Assembly: GCA_040219135.1 (NCBI GenBank)
Contig: JAVJTA010000005.1
Coordinates: forward strand, 434,001 to 498,000
Source: UBA7803 sp040219135
GTDB taxonomy: Bacteria > Pseudomonadota > Gammaproteobacteria > Pseudomonadales > Azotimanducaceae
Direction of reading: 5' to 3'
DNA length: 64,000 nt
Shown piece after piece: positions 18,315-25,907 of this stretch. Under the pieces are notes generated by a model. That model ran no database searches. It was not told the origin of the DNA and saw nothing but the letters and a program-made list of their open reading frames with translations. Position 1 is the first letter of the stretch; every line of letters starts with the position of its first letter. Position numbers and translations under genes: made by a program.

Positions 18315-19544
18315 TTAGAACAGCACGCGGGCCTTGATGGTAGCCGGGATGGCGCGCAGCGCGTCCAGCACCGGGGGCGAGTAGTCCGCTTCGATGTCCA
18401 CGACCACATAGCCGATGCCGCCGCGGGTCTGCAGGTACTGGCCGGCCACGTTCACCTGATGCTCGGAGAGCACCTGGTTGATGGCGGACATCACCCCGGG
18501 CACGTTCTCGTGGATGTGCAGCAGCCGGTGCTGGTTCGGATGTGCGGGCAGCGCCACCTCGGGAAAGTTCACGGCCGACAGGGTAGAGCCGTTGTCGCTG
18601 TAGCGGACCAGCTTTTCCGAGACCTCGAGGCCGATGTTCTCCTGGGCTTCCTGGGTGCTGCCGCCGATGTGCGGCGTGAGGATGACGTTGTCGAGTCCCT
18701 TCAGCGGCGAGTCGAACGGTTCGTCGTTGGCCTTCGGCTCGCTGGGAAACACGTCGATGGCGGCGCCGAGCAGGTCCCCGCCGCGCAGCCGCTGCGCCAG
18801 CGCGTCCAGATCGATGACGTTGCCGCGCGACGCGTTGATAAGCACCGAGTGCGGCTTCATTCGCGCCAGGGCGGCGGCGTCGATCATGTTCCGGGTCTGC
18901 GGGGTGGCGGGTACGTGCAGTGTCACCACGTCCGCCATGCCGAGCAGATCACCGAGTTCATCTATCTGGCGGGCGTTGCCCAGGTTGAGCTTTTTCACCA
19001 CGTCGTAGAACACCACCTGCATGCCGAGGCCTTCGGCGAGCACGCCGAGCTGAGCGCCGATGTTGCCGTAGCCCACCACGCCCAGGGTCTTGCCGCGCAC
19101 CTCGAAGGACGCGCGCGCCGACTTCTGCCACACGCCGCGATGCATCAGGGTGCTCTTGGCCGGAATGCCGCGCAGCAGCAGGATGGCCTCCGCCAGCACC
19201 AGTTCGGCGACGCTGCGGGTGTTCGAGAACGGCGCGTTGAACACCGGCACGCCGGCCCGCGCGGCCGCGTCGAGATCCACCTGGTTCGTGCCGATGCAGA
19301 AACAGCCGACGGCCATCAGCCGTCGTGCGGCCTGGAGCGCTGCGGCGTCGAGCTGGGTCCGGGAACGGATGCCGAGCATGTGCGCGTCGGCGACGGCGCG
19401 GGCCAGCTGCGTCCCCTGCAGCGCCTCGCCGAGGGCGGTGACGTTGGCGTAGCCGGCGGCCCGCAGATTCTCGAGCGCCGAAGGATGGATGCCTTCGAGA
19501 AGCACTATCCTGATCTTGGCTCTGTCGAACGAGGTCGTGCGCAC
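18315..19544 (-). CDS. serA: D-3-phosphoglycerate dehydrogenase SerA
   Basis: A 409-residue enzyme for the first step of serine synthesis; homologues also reduce 2-oxoglutarate to D-2-hydroxyglutarate. Segments match E. coli SerA closely: VLLEGIHPSALENLRAAGY, CFCIGTNQVDLDAAA, NAPFSNTRSVAELV, Rossmann GVVGYGNIGAQLG, NASRGNVID, catalytic His in LTPHIGGSTQEAQENIG, and a C-terminal ACT domain (YLQTRGGIGYVVVDIE) that normally binds serine for feedback inhibition. No ATG precedes the conserved start; GTG ending at 19544, with AGGGA about 10 nt upstream, gives the family length (E. coli 410). Confidence 0.95.
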   Translation of the reverse strand: MRTTSFDRAKIRIVLLEGIHPSALENLRAAGYANVTALGEALQGTQLARAVADAHMLGIRSRTQLDAAALQAARRLMAVGCFCIGTNQVDLDAAARAGVPVFNAPFSNTRSVAELVLAEAILLLRGIPAKSTLMHRGVWQKSARASFEVRGKTLGVVGYGNIGAQLGVLAEGLGMQVVFYDVVKKLNLGNARQIDELGDLLGMADVVTLHVPATPQTRNMIDAAALARMKPHSVLINASRGNVIDLDALAQRLRGGDLLGAAIDVFPSEPKANDEPFDSPLKGLDNVILTPHIGGSTQEAQENIGLEVSEKLVRYSDNGSTLSAVNFPEVALPAHPNQHRLLHIHENVPGVMSAINQVLSEHQVNVAGQYLQTRGGIGYVVVDIEADYSPPVLDALRAIPATIKARVLF

Positions 19545-19572
19545 AGCGTCTGGGTCCCTGAGCGGAAGGGCG

Positions 19573-19601
19573 CCTATACTAGCAGCCGGCCAAACTGCCA
19601 A
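19573..19601 (-). promoter_or_regulatory. Candidate serA promoter
   Basis: On the minus strand TTGGCA and TATAGG are separated by 17 bp, about 28 nt upstream of the serA GTG. The same 64-bp gap must also hold the promoter of the divergent FAD oxidase gene, for which TATACT (19575-19580) is a -10 candidate overlapping the serA box. If both are real, the two genes compete for RNA polymerase in one core region. Confidence 0.4.
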
Positions 19602-19608
19602 AGCGAAA

Positions 19609-20985
19609 ATGTCCCACGTGCTCAATGAAGCCCTTTCACCCGGCCAGGTCCGCCGCGATGCCGACACGCTGGCCGCGTGGGGCTGCGACTGGACGCGCAG
19701 TTTCAAGGTCGATCCCAGCGCCGTGGTGTTTCCCGAATCCGTCGACGACGTGGTGGCTTTGGTGCAGCTGGCCAACCGGGATGGCCTCGCGCTGGTGCCG
19801 TCGGGTGGCCGCACCGGGCTTTCCGGCGGTGCGGTGGCCGGCAACCGGGAGATCGTCGTCTCCTTCGATCGGATGAACCGGATTCTCGATTTCGAACCCG
19901 CCGACCGGCTGGTGACGTGTCAGCCCGGCGTGGTCACCCAGACCCTGCAGGACTACGCCAGCGAGCGCGGCCTGTGCTACCCCGTGGATTTCGCTTCCGC
20001 GGGCTCCAGCCATCTCGGCGGCAACATTGCGACCAACGCCGGCGGCATCAAGGTGATCCGCTACGGTCTCACCCGGGACTGGATCGCCGGCCTCAAGGTG
20101 GTGACCGGCGCCGGCGAGGTCCTCGATCTGAACCGTGGCCTGGTCAAGAATGCCACCGGCTACGACCTGCGCCACCTGTTCATCGGCTCCGAGGGCACCC
20201 TGGGCTTCGTGGTCGAAGCCGACGTCCTGCTCACCAGCGCGCCGCAACCGCAGTCGGTGATGGTGCTCGGGGTGCCGCGGTTTCGTGATCTGCTCAGCGT
20301 GCTCGCGGAGTTCCAGCGCCGGCTCACGCTGTCGGCGTTCGAGTTCTTCTCAGAGCTGGCGCTCGAGAAGGTCACCGCGCATCGCGATCTGGCGCGACCG
20401 CTTCACGGCGAGTCCCCGTTCTATGCGCTCATCGAGTTCGACGAGAGCGCGCTCGACGGCGCCACCGGCGCCTTCGAGCAGTGCGTGGGCGAAGGCTGGG
20501 TGACCGACGGCGTGCTCAGCCAGTCGGAAACCCAGGCGAACAACCTCTGGCAGCTGCGCGAAGGGATCTCCGAGAGCATCGCGCCGTACACGCCCTACAA
20601 GAACGATCTCTCGGTGCGAGTCTCGCGCATGCCGACGTTCCTCGACGACATCGATGCGCTGGTGCGGCAGAGCTACCCGGACTTCGAGGTCTGCTGGTAC
20701 GGCCACATTGGCGACGGCAACCTGCACCTGAACATCCTCAAGCCCGCAGCGCTCAGCCAGGCGGACTTCTACGCCCGCTGCCACGACATCAGCCCGCGGA
20801 TCTTCGCCGAGGTCGCTGCCCGTGAGGGCAGCGTCTCCGCCGAGCACGGCGTCGGGCTGCTGAAGCGCGACTTCCTTTCCTACACGCGCAGCGCCGAGGA
20901 GATCGCGGTGATGCGATCGATCAAGGCGGTGCTGGATCCGAACGGCATCATGAACCCGGGGAAGCTGTTCGGCCCTCCTTCCTAG
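19609..20985 (+). CDS. FAD-linked oxidase, probable D-2-hydroxyglutarate dehydrogenase
   Basis: A 458-residue FAD-binding PCMH/GlcD-type enzyme. N-terminal FAD loop PSGGRTGLSGGAV, then FASAGSSHLGGNIATNAGG, and C-terminal WYGHIGDGNLHLN and SAEHGVGLLKR. The family oxidises D-2-hydroxy acids and passes electrons to ETF or quinone. Back-to-back placement with serA is informative: in Pseudomonas, D-2-hydroxyglutarate dehydrogenase re-oxidises the D-2-hydroxyglutarate that SerA makes and pulls the unfavourable SerA reaction forward. ATG 19609 is chosen; the earlier in-frame ATG lies within serA. D-lactate or glycolate oxidation cannot be excluded from sequence alone. Confidence 0.82.
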   Translation: MSHVLNEALSPGQVRRDADTLAAWGCDWTRSFKVDPSAVVFPESVDDVVALVQLANRDGLALVPSGGRTGLSGGAVAGNREIVVSFDRMNRILDFEPADRLVTCQPGVVTQTLQDYASERGLCYPVDFASAGSSHLGGNIATNAGGIKVIRYGLTRDWIAGLKVVTGAGEVLDLNRGLVKNATGYDLRHLFIGSEGTLGFVVEADVLLTSAPQPQSVMVLGVPRFRDLLSVLAEFQRRLTLSAFEFFSELALEKVTAHRDLARPLHGESPFYALIEFDESALDGATGAFEQCVGEGWVTDGVLSQSETQANNLWQLREGISESIAPYTPYKNDLSVRVSRMPTFLDDIDALVRQSYPDFEVCWYGHIGDGNLHLNILKPAALSQADFYARCHDISPRIFAEVAAREGSVSAEHGVGLLKRDFLSYTRSAEEIAVMRSIKAVLDPNGIMNPGKLFGPPS

Positions 20986-21017
20986 CGTTTTTCGATTCAG
21001 CGACGGAACGGTGGGGT

Positions 21018-21178
21018 GTGGCCGGTCGGCGGGCGGCGCCGGAAAAACCTTCGTGAGCCTCGCTCGGCCGCTCCGCGGTCCGCTCGCCAGGGCAAATGCC
21101 CCGGAAGGGTCATTTTCCCTGTCGAGCCCTCGCTACACGGCTTCACGAATCTTTTTCCCGCACCCCCCGCCGCCCGTT
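21018..21178 (-). repeat. Structured inverted-repeat element, copy A
   Basis: Part of a 462-bp gap (20986-21447) with no gene. On the minus strand it begins with a G-rich arm ending GCGGGAAAAA and TTCGTGAAGCC, and ends with the imperfect complement GGCTCACGAAGG-TTTTTCC. Inside lie CGTGTAGCGAG, a 14-bp stem-loop (AGGGAAAATGACCC with GGGGCATTTGCCCT, two mismatches including an A-G) and a hairpin CCGC-GGA-GCGG. The same parts occur in the same order in copy B on the opposite strand, with different stem sequences. It resembles a MITE or a structured non-coding repeat. Confidence 0.7.
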
Positions 21179-21186
21179 CGACGTCC

Positions 21187-21441
21187 TGGCCGTTGCGGCG
21201 CTGGTGGCGGAAGGCGGTTGGAAGGTGGTCGACGACGCTGACGGGGTTGGGGGAAAACGCTTTGCGCAACGTGTAGCGAGCCGAACGTAGAGAATTGACT
21301 CCGCAGGAGGCAACTTCTCGAAGTGAGGGCAGGGCCGGAGGGCCCGAAGTGAGTGCAGCAAAGTGCCTTTTCCCCCAACCCCGTCAGCGGCGTCGGCAAC
21401 CCCTCGAATCAAACCTTCCGAACCCAGCGCCGCAGCGGCCA
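21187..21441 (+). repeat. Structured inverted-repeat element, copy B, with long flanking inverted repeat
   Basis: The core (21236-21389) is bounded by a perfect 22-bp inverted repeat, CGCTGACGGGGTTGGGGG then AAAA, at 21236-21257 and 21368-21389. The similarity continues outward with mismatches: TGGCCGTTGCGGCGCTGG at 21187-21204 pairs with 21424-21441 (one mismatch), reaching 7 bp from the rpiA stop. Inside are CGTGTAGCGAG (21270-21280), a stem AGAGAATTGACTCC / GGAGGCAACTTCT, and a hairpin GGGCC-GGA-GGCCC. Direct repeats of CGAAGTGAG(G/T)GCAG flank that last hairpin. Confidence 0.75.
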
Positions 21442-21447
21442 CCGCCG

Positions 21448-22113
21448 TCAGAACCGGTCGACCCCCGACCCGGAGGAAATGAACACCACGTCCGCCGCCT
21501 GCGCCGCGAAGATCCCGTTGCAGACCACGCCGACGATGTTGTTCAGAGTCGATTCCATGTCCGCGGGGTCGAAGATCTTGAGGCCGTGCACGTCGAGGAT
21601 CAGGTTGCCGTTGTCGGTGACGAAGTCCTGGCGCAGCTCGGGATGACCGCCCAGTTCGCGGATGCGCCGGGCCACCAGGCCGCGGGCCATGGGGATGACC
21701 TCCACCGGCAGCGGGAAGTCGCCGAGCACCTCCACCCGCTTGCTGGCGTCGACGATGCAGACGAACTCGTCGGCGGACGCGGCGACGATCTTCTCACGGG
21801 TGAGCGCGCCGCCGCCGCCCTTGATCAGCTGGCGGGCGCCGTTCACCTCGTCGGCGCCGTCGACGTAGACGGCGACGCGTTCGGCGGCATTCAGGTCGAG
21901 CACCGCGATGCCGTGGCCGCGCAGGCGCTCGGCGCTCGCTTCGCTGGACGCGACGGTGGCGTTGAAGGTGTGCTTGATCCCGGCGAGCAGGTCGATGAAG
22001 TGGTTGGCCGTGGAGCCCGTTCCGATGCCGACGATGCTGGCGCCGTCGAGCCGCGGCGCCACGTAGGCGAGTGCGGCCTCCGCGACACTGCGTTTCAACT
22101 GGTCTTGGTTCAT
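21448..22113 (-). CDS. rpiA: Ribose-5-phosphate isomerase A
   Basis: A 221-residue isomerase interconverting ribose 5-phosphate and ribulose 5-phosphate in the non-oxidative pentose phosphate pathway, the same pathway as tkt. Motifs: VGIGTGSTANHFI, VASSEAS, VYVDGADEVN (catalytic Asp), LIKGGGGALTREKI (catalytic Glu/Lys). Length matches E. coli RpiA (219). It is divergent from ilvA across 44 bp, a classic pairing in pseudomonads. Its stop codon abuts the outer arm of the inverted repeat. Confidence 0.96.
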   Translation of the reverse strand: MNQDQLKRSVAEAALAYVAPRLDGASIVGIGTGSTANHFIDLLAGIKHTFNATVASSEASAERLRGHGIAVLDLNAAERVAVYVDGADEVNGARQLIKGGGGALTREKIVAASADEFVCIVDASKRVEVLGDFPLPVEVIPMARGLVARRIRELGGHPELRQDFVTDNGNLILDVHGLKIFDPADMESTLNNIVGVVCNGIFAAQAADVVFISSGSGVDRF

Positions 22114-22157
22114 ACTCTCGCGTTTGCCCGAATCATGGCTGATGCGACGACGCTAAC

Positions 22158-23687
22158 ATGCTGGAACGCTACGTAAAGAAGATTCTCTCCTCGCGCGTCT
22201 ACGACGTCGCGGTGGAGACGCCGCTGCAGCCCGCGCGGCGACTGTCGGCGCGCACAGGTCGCGATGTGCTGCTCAAGCGCGAAGACCTGCAGCCGGTGTT
22301 CTCCTTCAAGATCCGCGGCGCCTACAACAGGATTTCCCAGCTCTCCGACGAGGAGCGCGCGCGGGGGGTGATCGCGGCGTCCGCGGGCAATCATGCCCAG
22401 GGGGTCGCCATGTCGGCGCAGCGGCTCGGGCTCAAGGCGGTGATCGTCATGGGCCGCAACACGCCGAGCATCAAGGTGGACGCGGTGCGCGATCTTGGTG
22501 CGAAAGTCGTGCTTCATGGCGATGGCTTCGACGAGGCCAAGGCCCACGCCGACCTGCTGATGGCGAAGCACGGCTACACCTTCGTGCATCCCTTCGACGA
22601 CGTCGACATCATCGCCGGTCAGGGCACCGTGGGCATGGAGATCATGAACCAGCACGCCCGGGCGCCGGCTGCAGTGTTCGTGCCGGTGGGCGGCGGCGGG
22701 CTCATTGCCGGCATCGCCGCGTACGTGAAGTATCTGTCGCCGAAGACCCGGGTGGTCGGCGTCGAGGCGGAAGGTTCGGCGTGCCTGGCGGCGGCGATGA
22801 AAGCCGGGCGGCGGGTCAAACTGCCCTTCGAGACCCTGGATCTGTTCGCCGACGGTGTCTCCGTGGCGCAGATCGGCAAGGAGACCTTCAAGATCGCCCG
22901 CACCTGCGTGGACGAGGTGATCACCGTCACCACAGACGAGATCTGCGCGGCGATCAAGGATCTGTTCGACGACACCCGCTCCATCGCCGAGCCGGCCGGT
23001 GCGCTGGCGGTGGCGGGCCTGAAAAAGTACGTCGAGGCAGCGGGCCCCGGTGGCGCCGGGCGCAGCGGCAGCCTGGTGGCCGTGGTCAGCGGTGCCAACG
23101 TCAATTTCGACCGCCTGCGGCACATTTCCGAGCGTGCCGAGGTCGGCGAGCAGCGCGAGATGATTCTCGGGGTGACGATTCCCGAGCGGCGCGGCAGCTT
23201 CCGGCGCTTCTGCGAGACCCTCGGCAAGCGCTCGGTGAGCGAGTTCAACTACCGCTACGCCGGAGACGACGAGGCTCATGTCTACGTCGGCCTGCAGGTG
23301 GCGGCACCGGACGACCGCCGGGCGTTGCTGGCCGGGCTGGAGGGTGCCGGCTATGCGGTGCAGGACATGACCGGCAACGAGGCGGCCAAGCTGCACGTCC
23401 GGCACATGGTGGGCGGGCGCGCCTTCGGCGGTAAGAGCGAGCTGCTGTACCGCTTCGAGTTTCCCGAGCGGCCCGGCGCGCTGCTGCGCTTTCTTTCGGT
23501 GCTCGGCACCGAGTGGAACATCACCGTGTTCCACTATCGCAACCACGGAGCGGCCTGGGGTCGCGTGCTGGTGGGATTCGAAGGTGCCGACGGCGATCGC
23601 CGCAGCCTGACGGCCTACCTCAAGCGCATCGGCTACCGCTACTGGGAAGAGACCGATAATCCGGCCTACCGGCTGTTCCTGCGCTAG
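22158..23687 (+). CDS. ilvA: Biosynthetic threonine ammonia-lyase IlvA
   Basis: A 509-residue PLP enzyme making 2-oxobutyrate from threonine for isoleucine synthesis. The PLP lysine is K51 in FSFKIRGAYN; the phosphate loop is PVGGGGLIAG. The C-terminal third (from about 330) contains two ACT-like regulatory modules (EFNYRYAG and the later RPGALLRFL region), typical of the long biosynthetic form inhibited by isoleucine. Length matches E. coli IlvA (514). ilvD in this window acts later in the same pathway. Confidence 0.95.
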   Translation: MLERYVKKILSSRVYDVAVETPLQPARRLSARTGRDVLLKREDLQPVFSFKIRGAYNRISQLSDEERARGVIAASAGNHAQGVAMSAQRLGLKAVIVMGRNTPSIKVDAVRDLGAKVVLHGDGFDEAKAHADLLMAKHGYTFVHPFDDVDIIAGQGTVGMEIMNQHARAPAAVFVPVGGGGLIAGIAAYVKYLSPKTRVVGVEAEGSACLAAAMKAGRRVKLPFETLDLFADGVSVAQIGKETFKIARTCVDEVITVTTDEICAAIKDLFDDTRSIAEPAGALAVAGLKKYVEAAGPGGAGRSGSLVAVVSGANVNFDRLRHISERAEVGEQREMILGVTIPERRGSFRRFCETLGKRSVSEFNYRYAGDDEAHVYVGLQVAAPDDRRALLAGLEGAGYAVQDMTGNEAAKLHVRHMVGGRAFGGKSELLYRFEFPERPGALLRFLSVLGTEWNITVFHYRNHGAAWGRVLVGFEGADGDRRSLTAYLKRIGYRYWEETDNPAYRLFLR

Positions 23688-23714
23688 GTTCCCTAGGTTC
23701 CCCGGGTCTCCGCC

Positions 23715-24275
23715 TCAATCGGTCAGGGCCTCGCCGTCGAGCACGAAGCGCTCGAACTCCGCTTCGAACATGAGCCGGGTCGGGTCGGTCATGCGGTCGA
23801 TGTACAGGCGGCCGTCGAGATGGTCGAATTCGTGCTGGAACACCGTCGCCAGGAATCCGCGCAGTTCCAGGTGCAGGGGTCGGTTGGCGAGATCCCGGGC
23901 GCGCACCCGCACGTGCTGCGGACGCTCGACAAAGCCGCGCAGCCCGGGTACCGACAGACAGCCCTCCCAGAAGCCGGCGCTGGCCGGGTCCACGACCTCG
24001 ATTTCTGGATTCACGAACACCGTGAGCGGCATGGCGGGAATGTCGCCGTAGCGACTGCTGCCCTCTTCGGCGTCGACAATCTCGATGATCGCGAGCCGCA
24101 CGGGAACGTCGATCTGCGGAGCCGCCAGACCAATGCCGCCGGCGGCGTGCAGGGTATCCACCATGTCGTCGACCAGGTCTCGGATCTCGGCGCTGGCGAT
24201 CTCCGCGTCGGTCAGCGGCCGAGCCGGGGTGCGCAGGGTGGGGTGCCCCATGCGGATGATTTCTCTGACTGCCAT
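23715..24275 (-). CDS. def: Peptide deformylase
   Basis: A 186-residue metalloenzyme removing the N-formyl group from new proteins. All three motifs are present: GIGLAAPQI, EGCLSVPG (metal-binding Cys) and QHEFDHLDG (HExxH with both His ligands and the catalytic Glu). It is not beside fmt, so it may be a second deformylase paralogue rather than the fmt-linked one. It is 14 bp downstream of the cyclo-ligase gene on the same strand and converges on ilvA. Confidence 0.93.
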   Translation of the reverse strand: MAVREIIRMGHPTLRTPARPLTDAEIASAEIRDLVDDMVDTLHAAGGIGLAAPQIDVPVRLAIIEIVDAEEGSSRYGDIPAMPLTVFVNPEIEVVDPASAGFWEGCLSVPGLRGFVERPQHVRVRARDLANRPLHLELRGFLATVFQHEFDHLDGRLYIDRMTDPTRLMFEAEFERFVLDGEALTD

Positions 24276-24289
24276 GATCCCTGTTCCGT

Positions 24290-24919
24290 TCAGTGGTCGC
24301 GATCGAATGCCTGCCAGCCCTGCTCCGTGACCACGCCGTCGAGGGGCACGTCCCAGTCGTCGAACGGCAGCGGATCGGAACAGTACTGCAGCGAGTGTGC
24401 AAGACCGATGAGCCGCGGCCGCAGACGCGGTGCCAGCCGTCCGAGAAAGCGGTCGTAGTAGCCGGCGCCCATGCCGAGCCGCATGCCGAAGGCATCGAAC
24501 GCGACCAGCGGTACCAGCAGCAGGTCGATGCCGAGGGGGTTGACGTAGGCGCTGCCGGGAACCGGTTCCGGAATGCCGAAACGGTTCGGTGTCAGTGCCG
24601 TGTTCGCGCGGTAGCGGTAGAACTCCATGATCCGGCCGCGGCGCACCACCGGCAGGGCGAGACGTTTGCCGGCGTCGAGCAGTCTCTGGATCAGCGGCTG
24701 CGTATCGAGCTCACCGTCGTTGGCCAGGTAGGCACCGACGGTATGACCGCGGCAGGTCAGGCCGGCGGCACAGAAGTGCCGGGCCACCGCCTCGGCGTGG
24801 GCGGCCTGCATCGGGGCGTCGAGGGCGTTGCGTTTCGACCGGAAGAAGCGCCGCAGCTCGCGGCGCTCGACAGTGCCGGGCTCAGGCCTGCCCCGGGCAG
24901 GTAGTTGTTTGGTTGGCAT
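24290..24919 (-). CDS. ygfA: 5-formyltetrahydrofolate cyclo-ligase
   Basis: A 209-residue ATP-dependent enzyme converting 5-formyl-THF to 5,10-methenyl-THF. Family signatures: ELRRFFRSKRNAL near the start, the folate/ATP region DLLLVPLVAFD and the loop GMRLGMGAGYYDRFL. The ATG ending at 24919 is used; an upstream in-frame ATG (24961) would lie inside 6S RNA. As in E. coli, the gene directly follows ssrS, so it is probably read through from the 6S promoter. Confidence 0.93.
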   Translation of the reverse strand: MPTKQLPARGRPEPGTVERRELRRFFRSKRNALDAPMQAAHAEAVARHFCAAGLTCRGHTVGAYLANDGELDTQPLIQRLLDAGKRLALPVVRRGRIMEFYRYRANTALTPNRFGIPEPVPGSAYVNPLGIDLLLVPLVAFDAFGMRLGMGAGYYDRFLGRLAPRLRPRLIGLAHSLQYCSDPLPFDDWDVPLDGVVTEQGWQAFDRDH

Positions 24920-24949
24920 GACCACTCGCAGGCGCCACGGGCGCTGTGA

Positions 24950-25157
24950 AAGATCTCCCAAGATGCCGCTGTCGGTATGGCCCTGAACCGTTGGGTTCAG
25001 AGCGGGGGCCTTCGCACGAGATCACAGGCTTCCCAACCCGCAGTGCCTCTTCGAGGCGCCCGCGGCGTCGGGCTTGCACACAGAACTCGACGTCAGCCCC
25101 CTGGGTGTTATCTAACGGCTCAAGGACGACTACCAACTGGCGAACATCCCAGGAGAC
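24950..25157 (-). ncRNA. ssrS: 6S RNA
   Basis: The minus strand here aligns by eye with E. coli 6S RNA at both ends: 5' CTGGGATGTTCGCCAG and later CCTTGAGCCG, and 3' GGTTCAGGG, GACAGCGGCATCTTGGGAGAT. The ends pair to form the closing stem; the opposing arms form the open-promoter-like bubble that binds sigma70 RNA polymerase. It lies between zapA and the cyclo-ligase gene, the expected gammaproteobacterial context. Ends are approximate: 5' from the -10 box, 3' from the end of the pairing. Length about 200 nt (E. coli 184). Confidence 0.93.
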
Positions 25158-25163
25158 GGTTGG

Positions 25164-25169
25164 AGTATA
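25164..25169 (-). promoter_or_regulatory. -10 box of the 6S RNA promoter
   Basis: TATACT on the minus strand, about 7 nt before the predicted 6S 5' end. The -35 region at 17 bp spacing (CCCGGA) is poor, so the promoter may need an activator or use an extended -10. Confidence 0.6.
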
Positions 25170-25244
25170 GCGAAATCCGGTCGCGGTCCGGGTCTTGACA
25201 GGGTCGGGTTTTCGGGGCTTGTACAGACGCGGTTGCAGACGCGG

Positions 25245-25556
25245 TTACAGGCCGAGTTGCTTGTGTTCCGCCAGCGCGTCGCCGATGCGGTTGGTGAGGT
25301 GTTTGACCATGGTGTCCGCCTCGCGCTGCACGTCGTCCACGGCGTGGCGTTTCTGCAGCAGTTCGTTGGCCAGGTTGAGCGCGGTCATTACCGCGATCCG
25401 GTCGAGGCCGAAGACCTTGCCGGACTCGCGGATCTGGCGCATCTGCTGATCGAGATAGCGCGCGGATGAGGTGAGGGCGTCCACTTCGTCCTGCTGGCAG
25501 GCGACCTGGTATTCCTTGTCGAGGATCTTGACGCTGACGGTGGTGGGGTCGGGCAT
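25245..25556 (-). CDS. zapA: Cell division protein ZapA
   Basis: A 103-residue FtsZ-associated protein that bundles FtsZ filaments at the division ring. The N-terminal beta region VSVKILDKEYQVAC and the helical GLDRIAVMTALNLANELL match ZapA (E. coli 109 residues), followed by a coiled coil. It lies just upstream of ssrS and 7 bp after a small coiled-coil gene on the same strand. Confidence 0.94.
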   Translation of the reverse strand: MPDPTTVSVKILDKEYQVACQQDEVDALTSSARYLDQQMRQIRESGKVFGLDRIAVMTALNLANELLQKRHAVDDVQREADTMVKHLTNRIGDALAEHKQLGL

Positions 25557-25563
25557 GGTTGGC

Positions 25564-25785
25564 TCAGTCCTGCTCCAGGGCTTTCAGTCGGGTGATCATG
25601 GATTCCACTCGGCTCTTGGCGAGCTCGTTTTTTTCGATCAGCTTGGCGCGCTCGGTGGTCCAGTTCTGCTGCTGCGCGCGCAGGGCGCGGTTTTCCCGGC
25701 TGAGCACCGCGCACAGCTCGATGAGTTCGGTAACCTTTCTGTCCAGCGCGGCCCATTCCGGGCTCTGTGTGTCGCGATTCGGCAT
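25564..25785 (-). CDS. Small ZapB-like coiled-coil protein (TIGR02449 type)
   Basis: A roughly 73-residue helical protein: LDRKVTELIELCAVLSRENRAL followed by a Lys/Glu-rich coiled coil. Members of this small family usually precede zapA in gammaproteobacteria and are suspected to work in division with ZapA. The ATG ending at 25785 is preferred because it matches family length, but no clear ribosome binding site precedes it; two in-frame ATGs upstream (up to 25872) are possible. Confidence 0.75.
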   Translation of the reverse strand: MPNRDTQSPEWAALDRKVTELIELCAVLSRENRALRAQQQNWTTERAKLIEKNELAKSRVESMITRLKALEQD

Positions 25786-25907
25786 AAGGAGGCCTGGCGA
25801 ATTTTCCCCGGCGCTAGTGTGCGCGTAATGGCTGGGCATGTGAAGCCGCTGCGGCCGGGCCTCTGGTAGCATACCGGGCCATTCTTCCCAGGGATTTCGA
25901 GCCCCGC

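Noticed and set aside
24920..24961. Earlier ATG for the 5-formyl-THF cyclo-ligase
   Set aside because: It falls within the 3' pairing arm of 6S RNA; the downstream ATG fits the family start.
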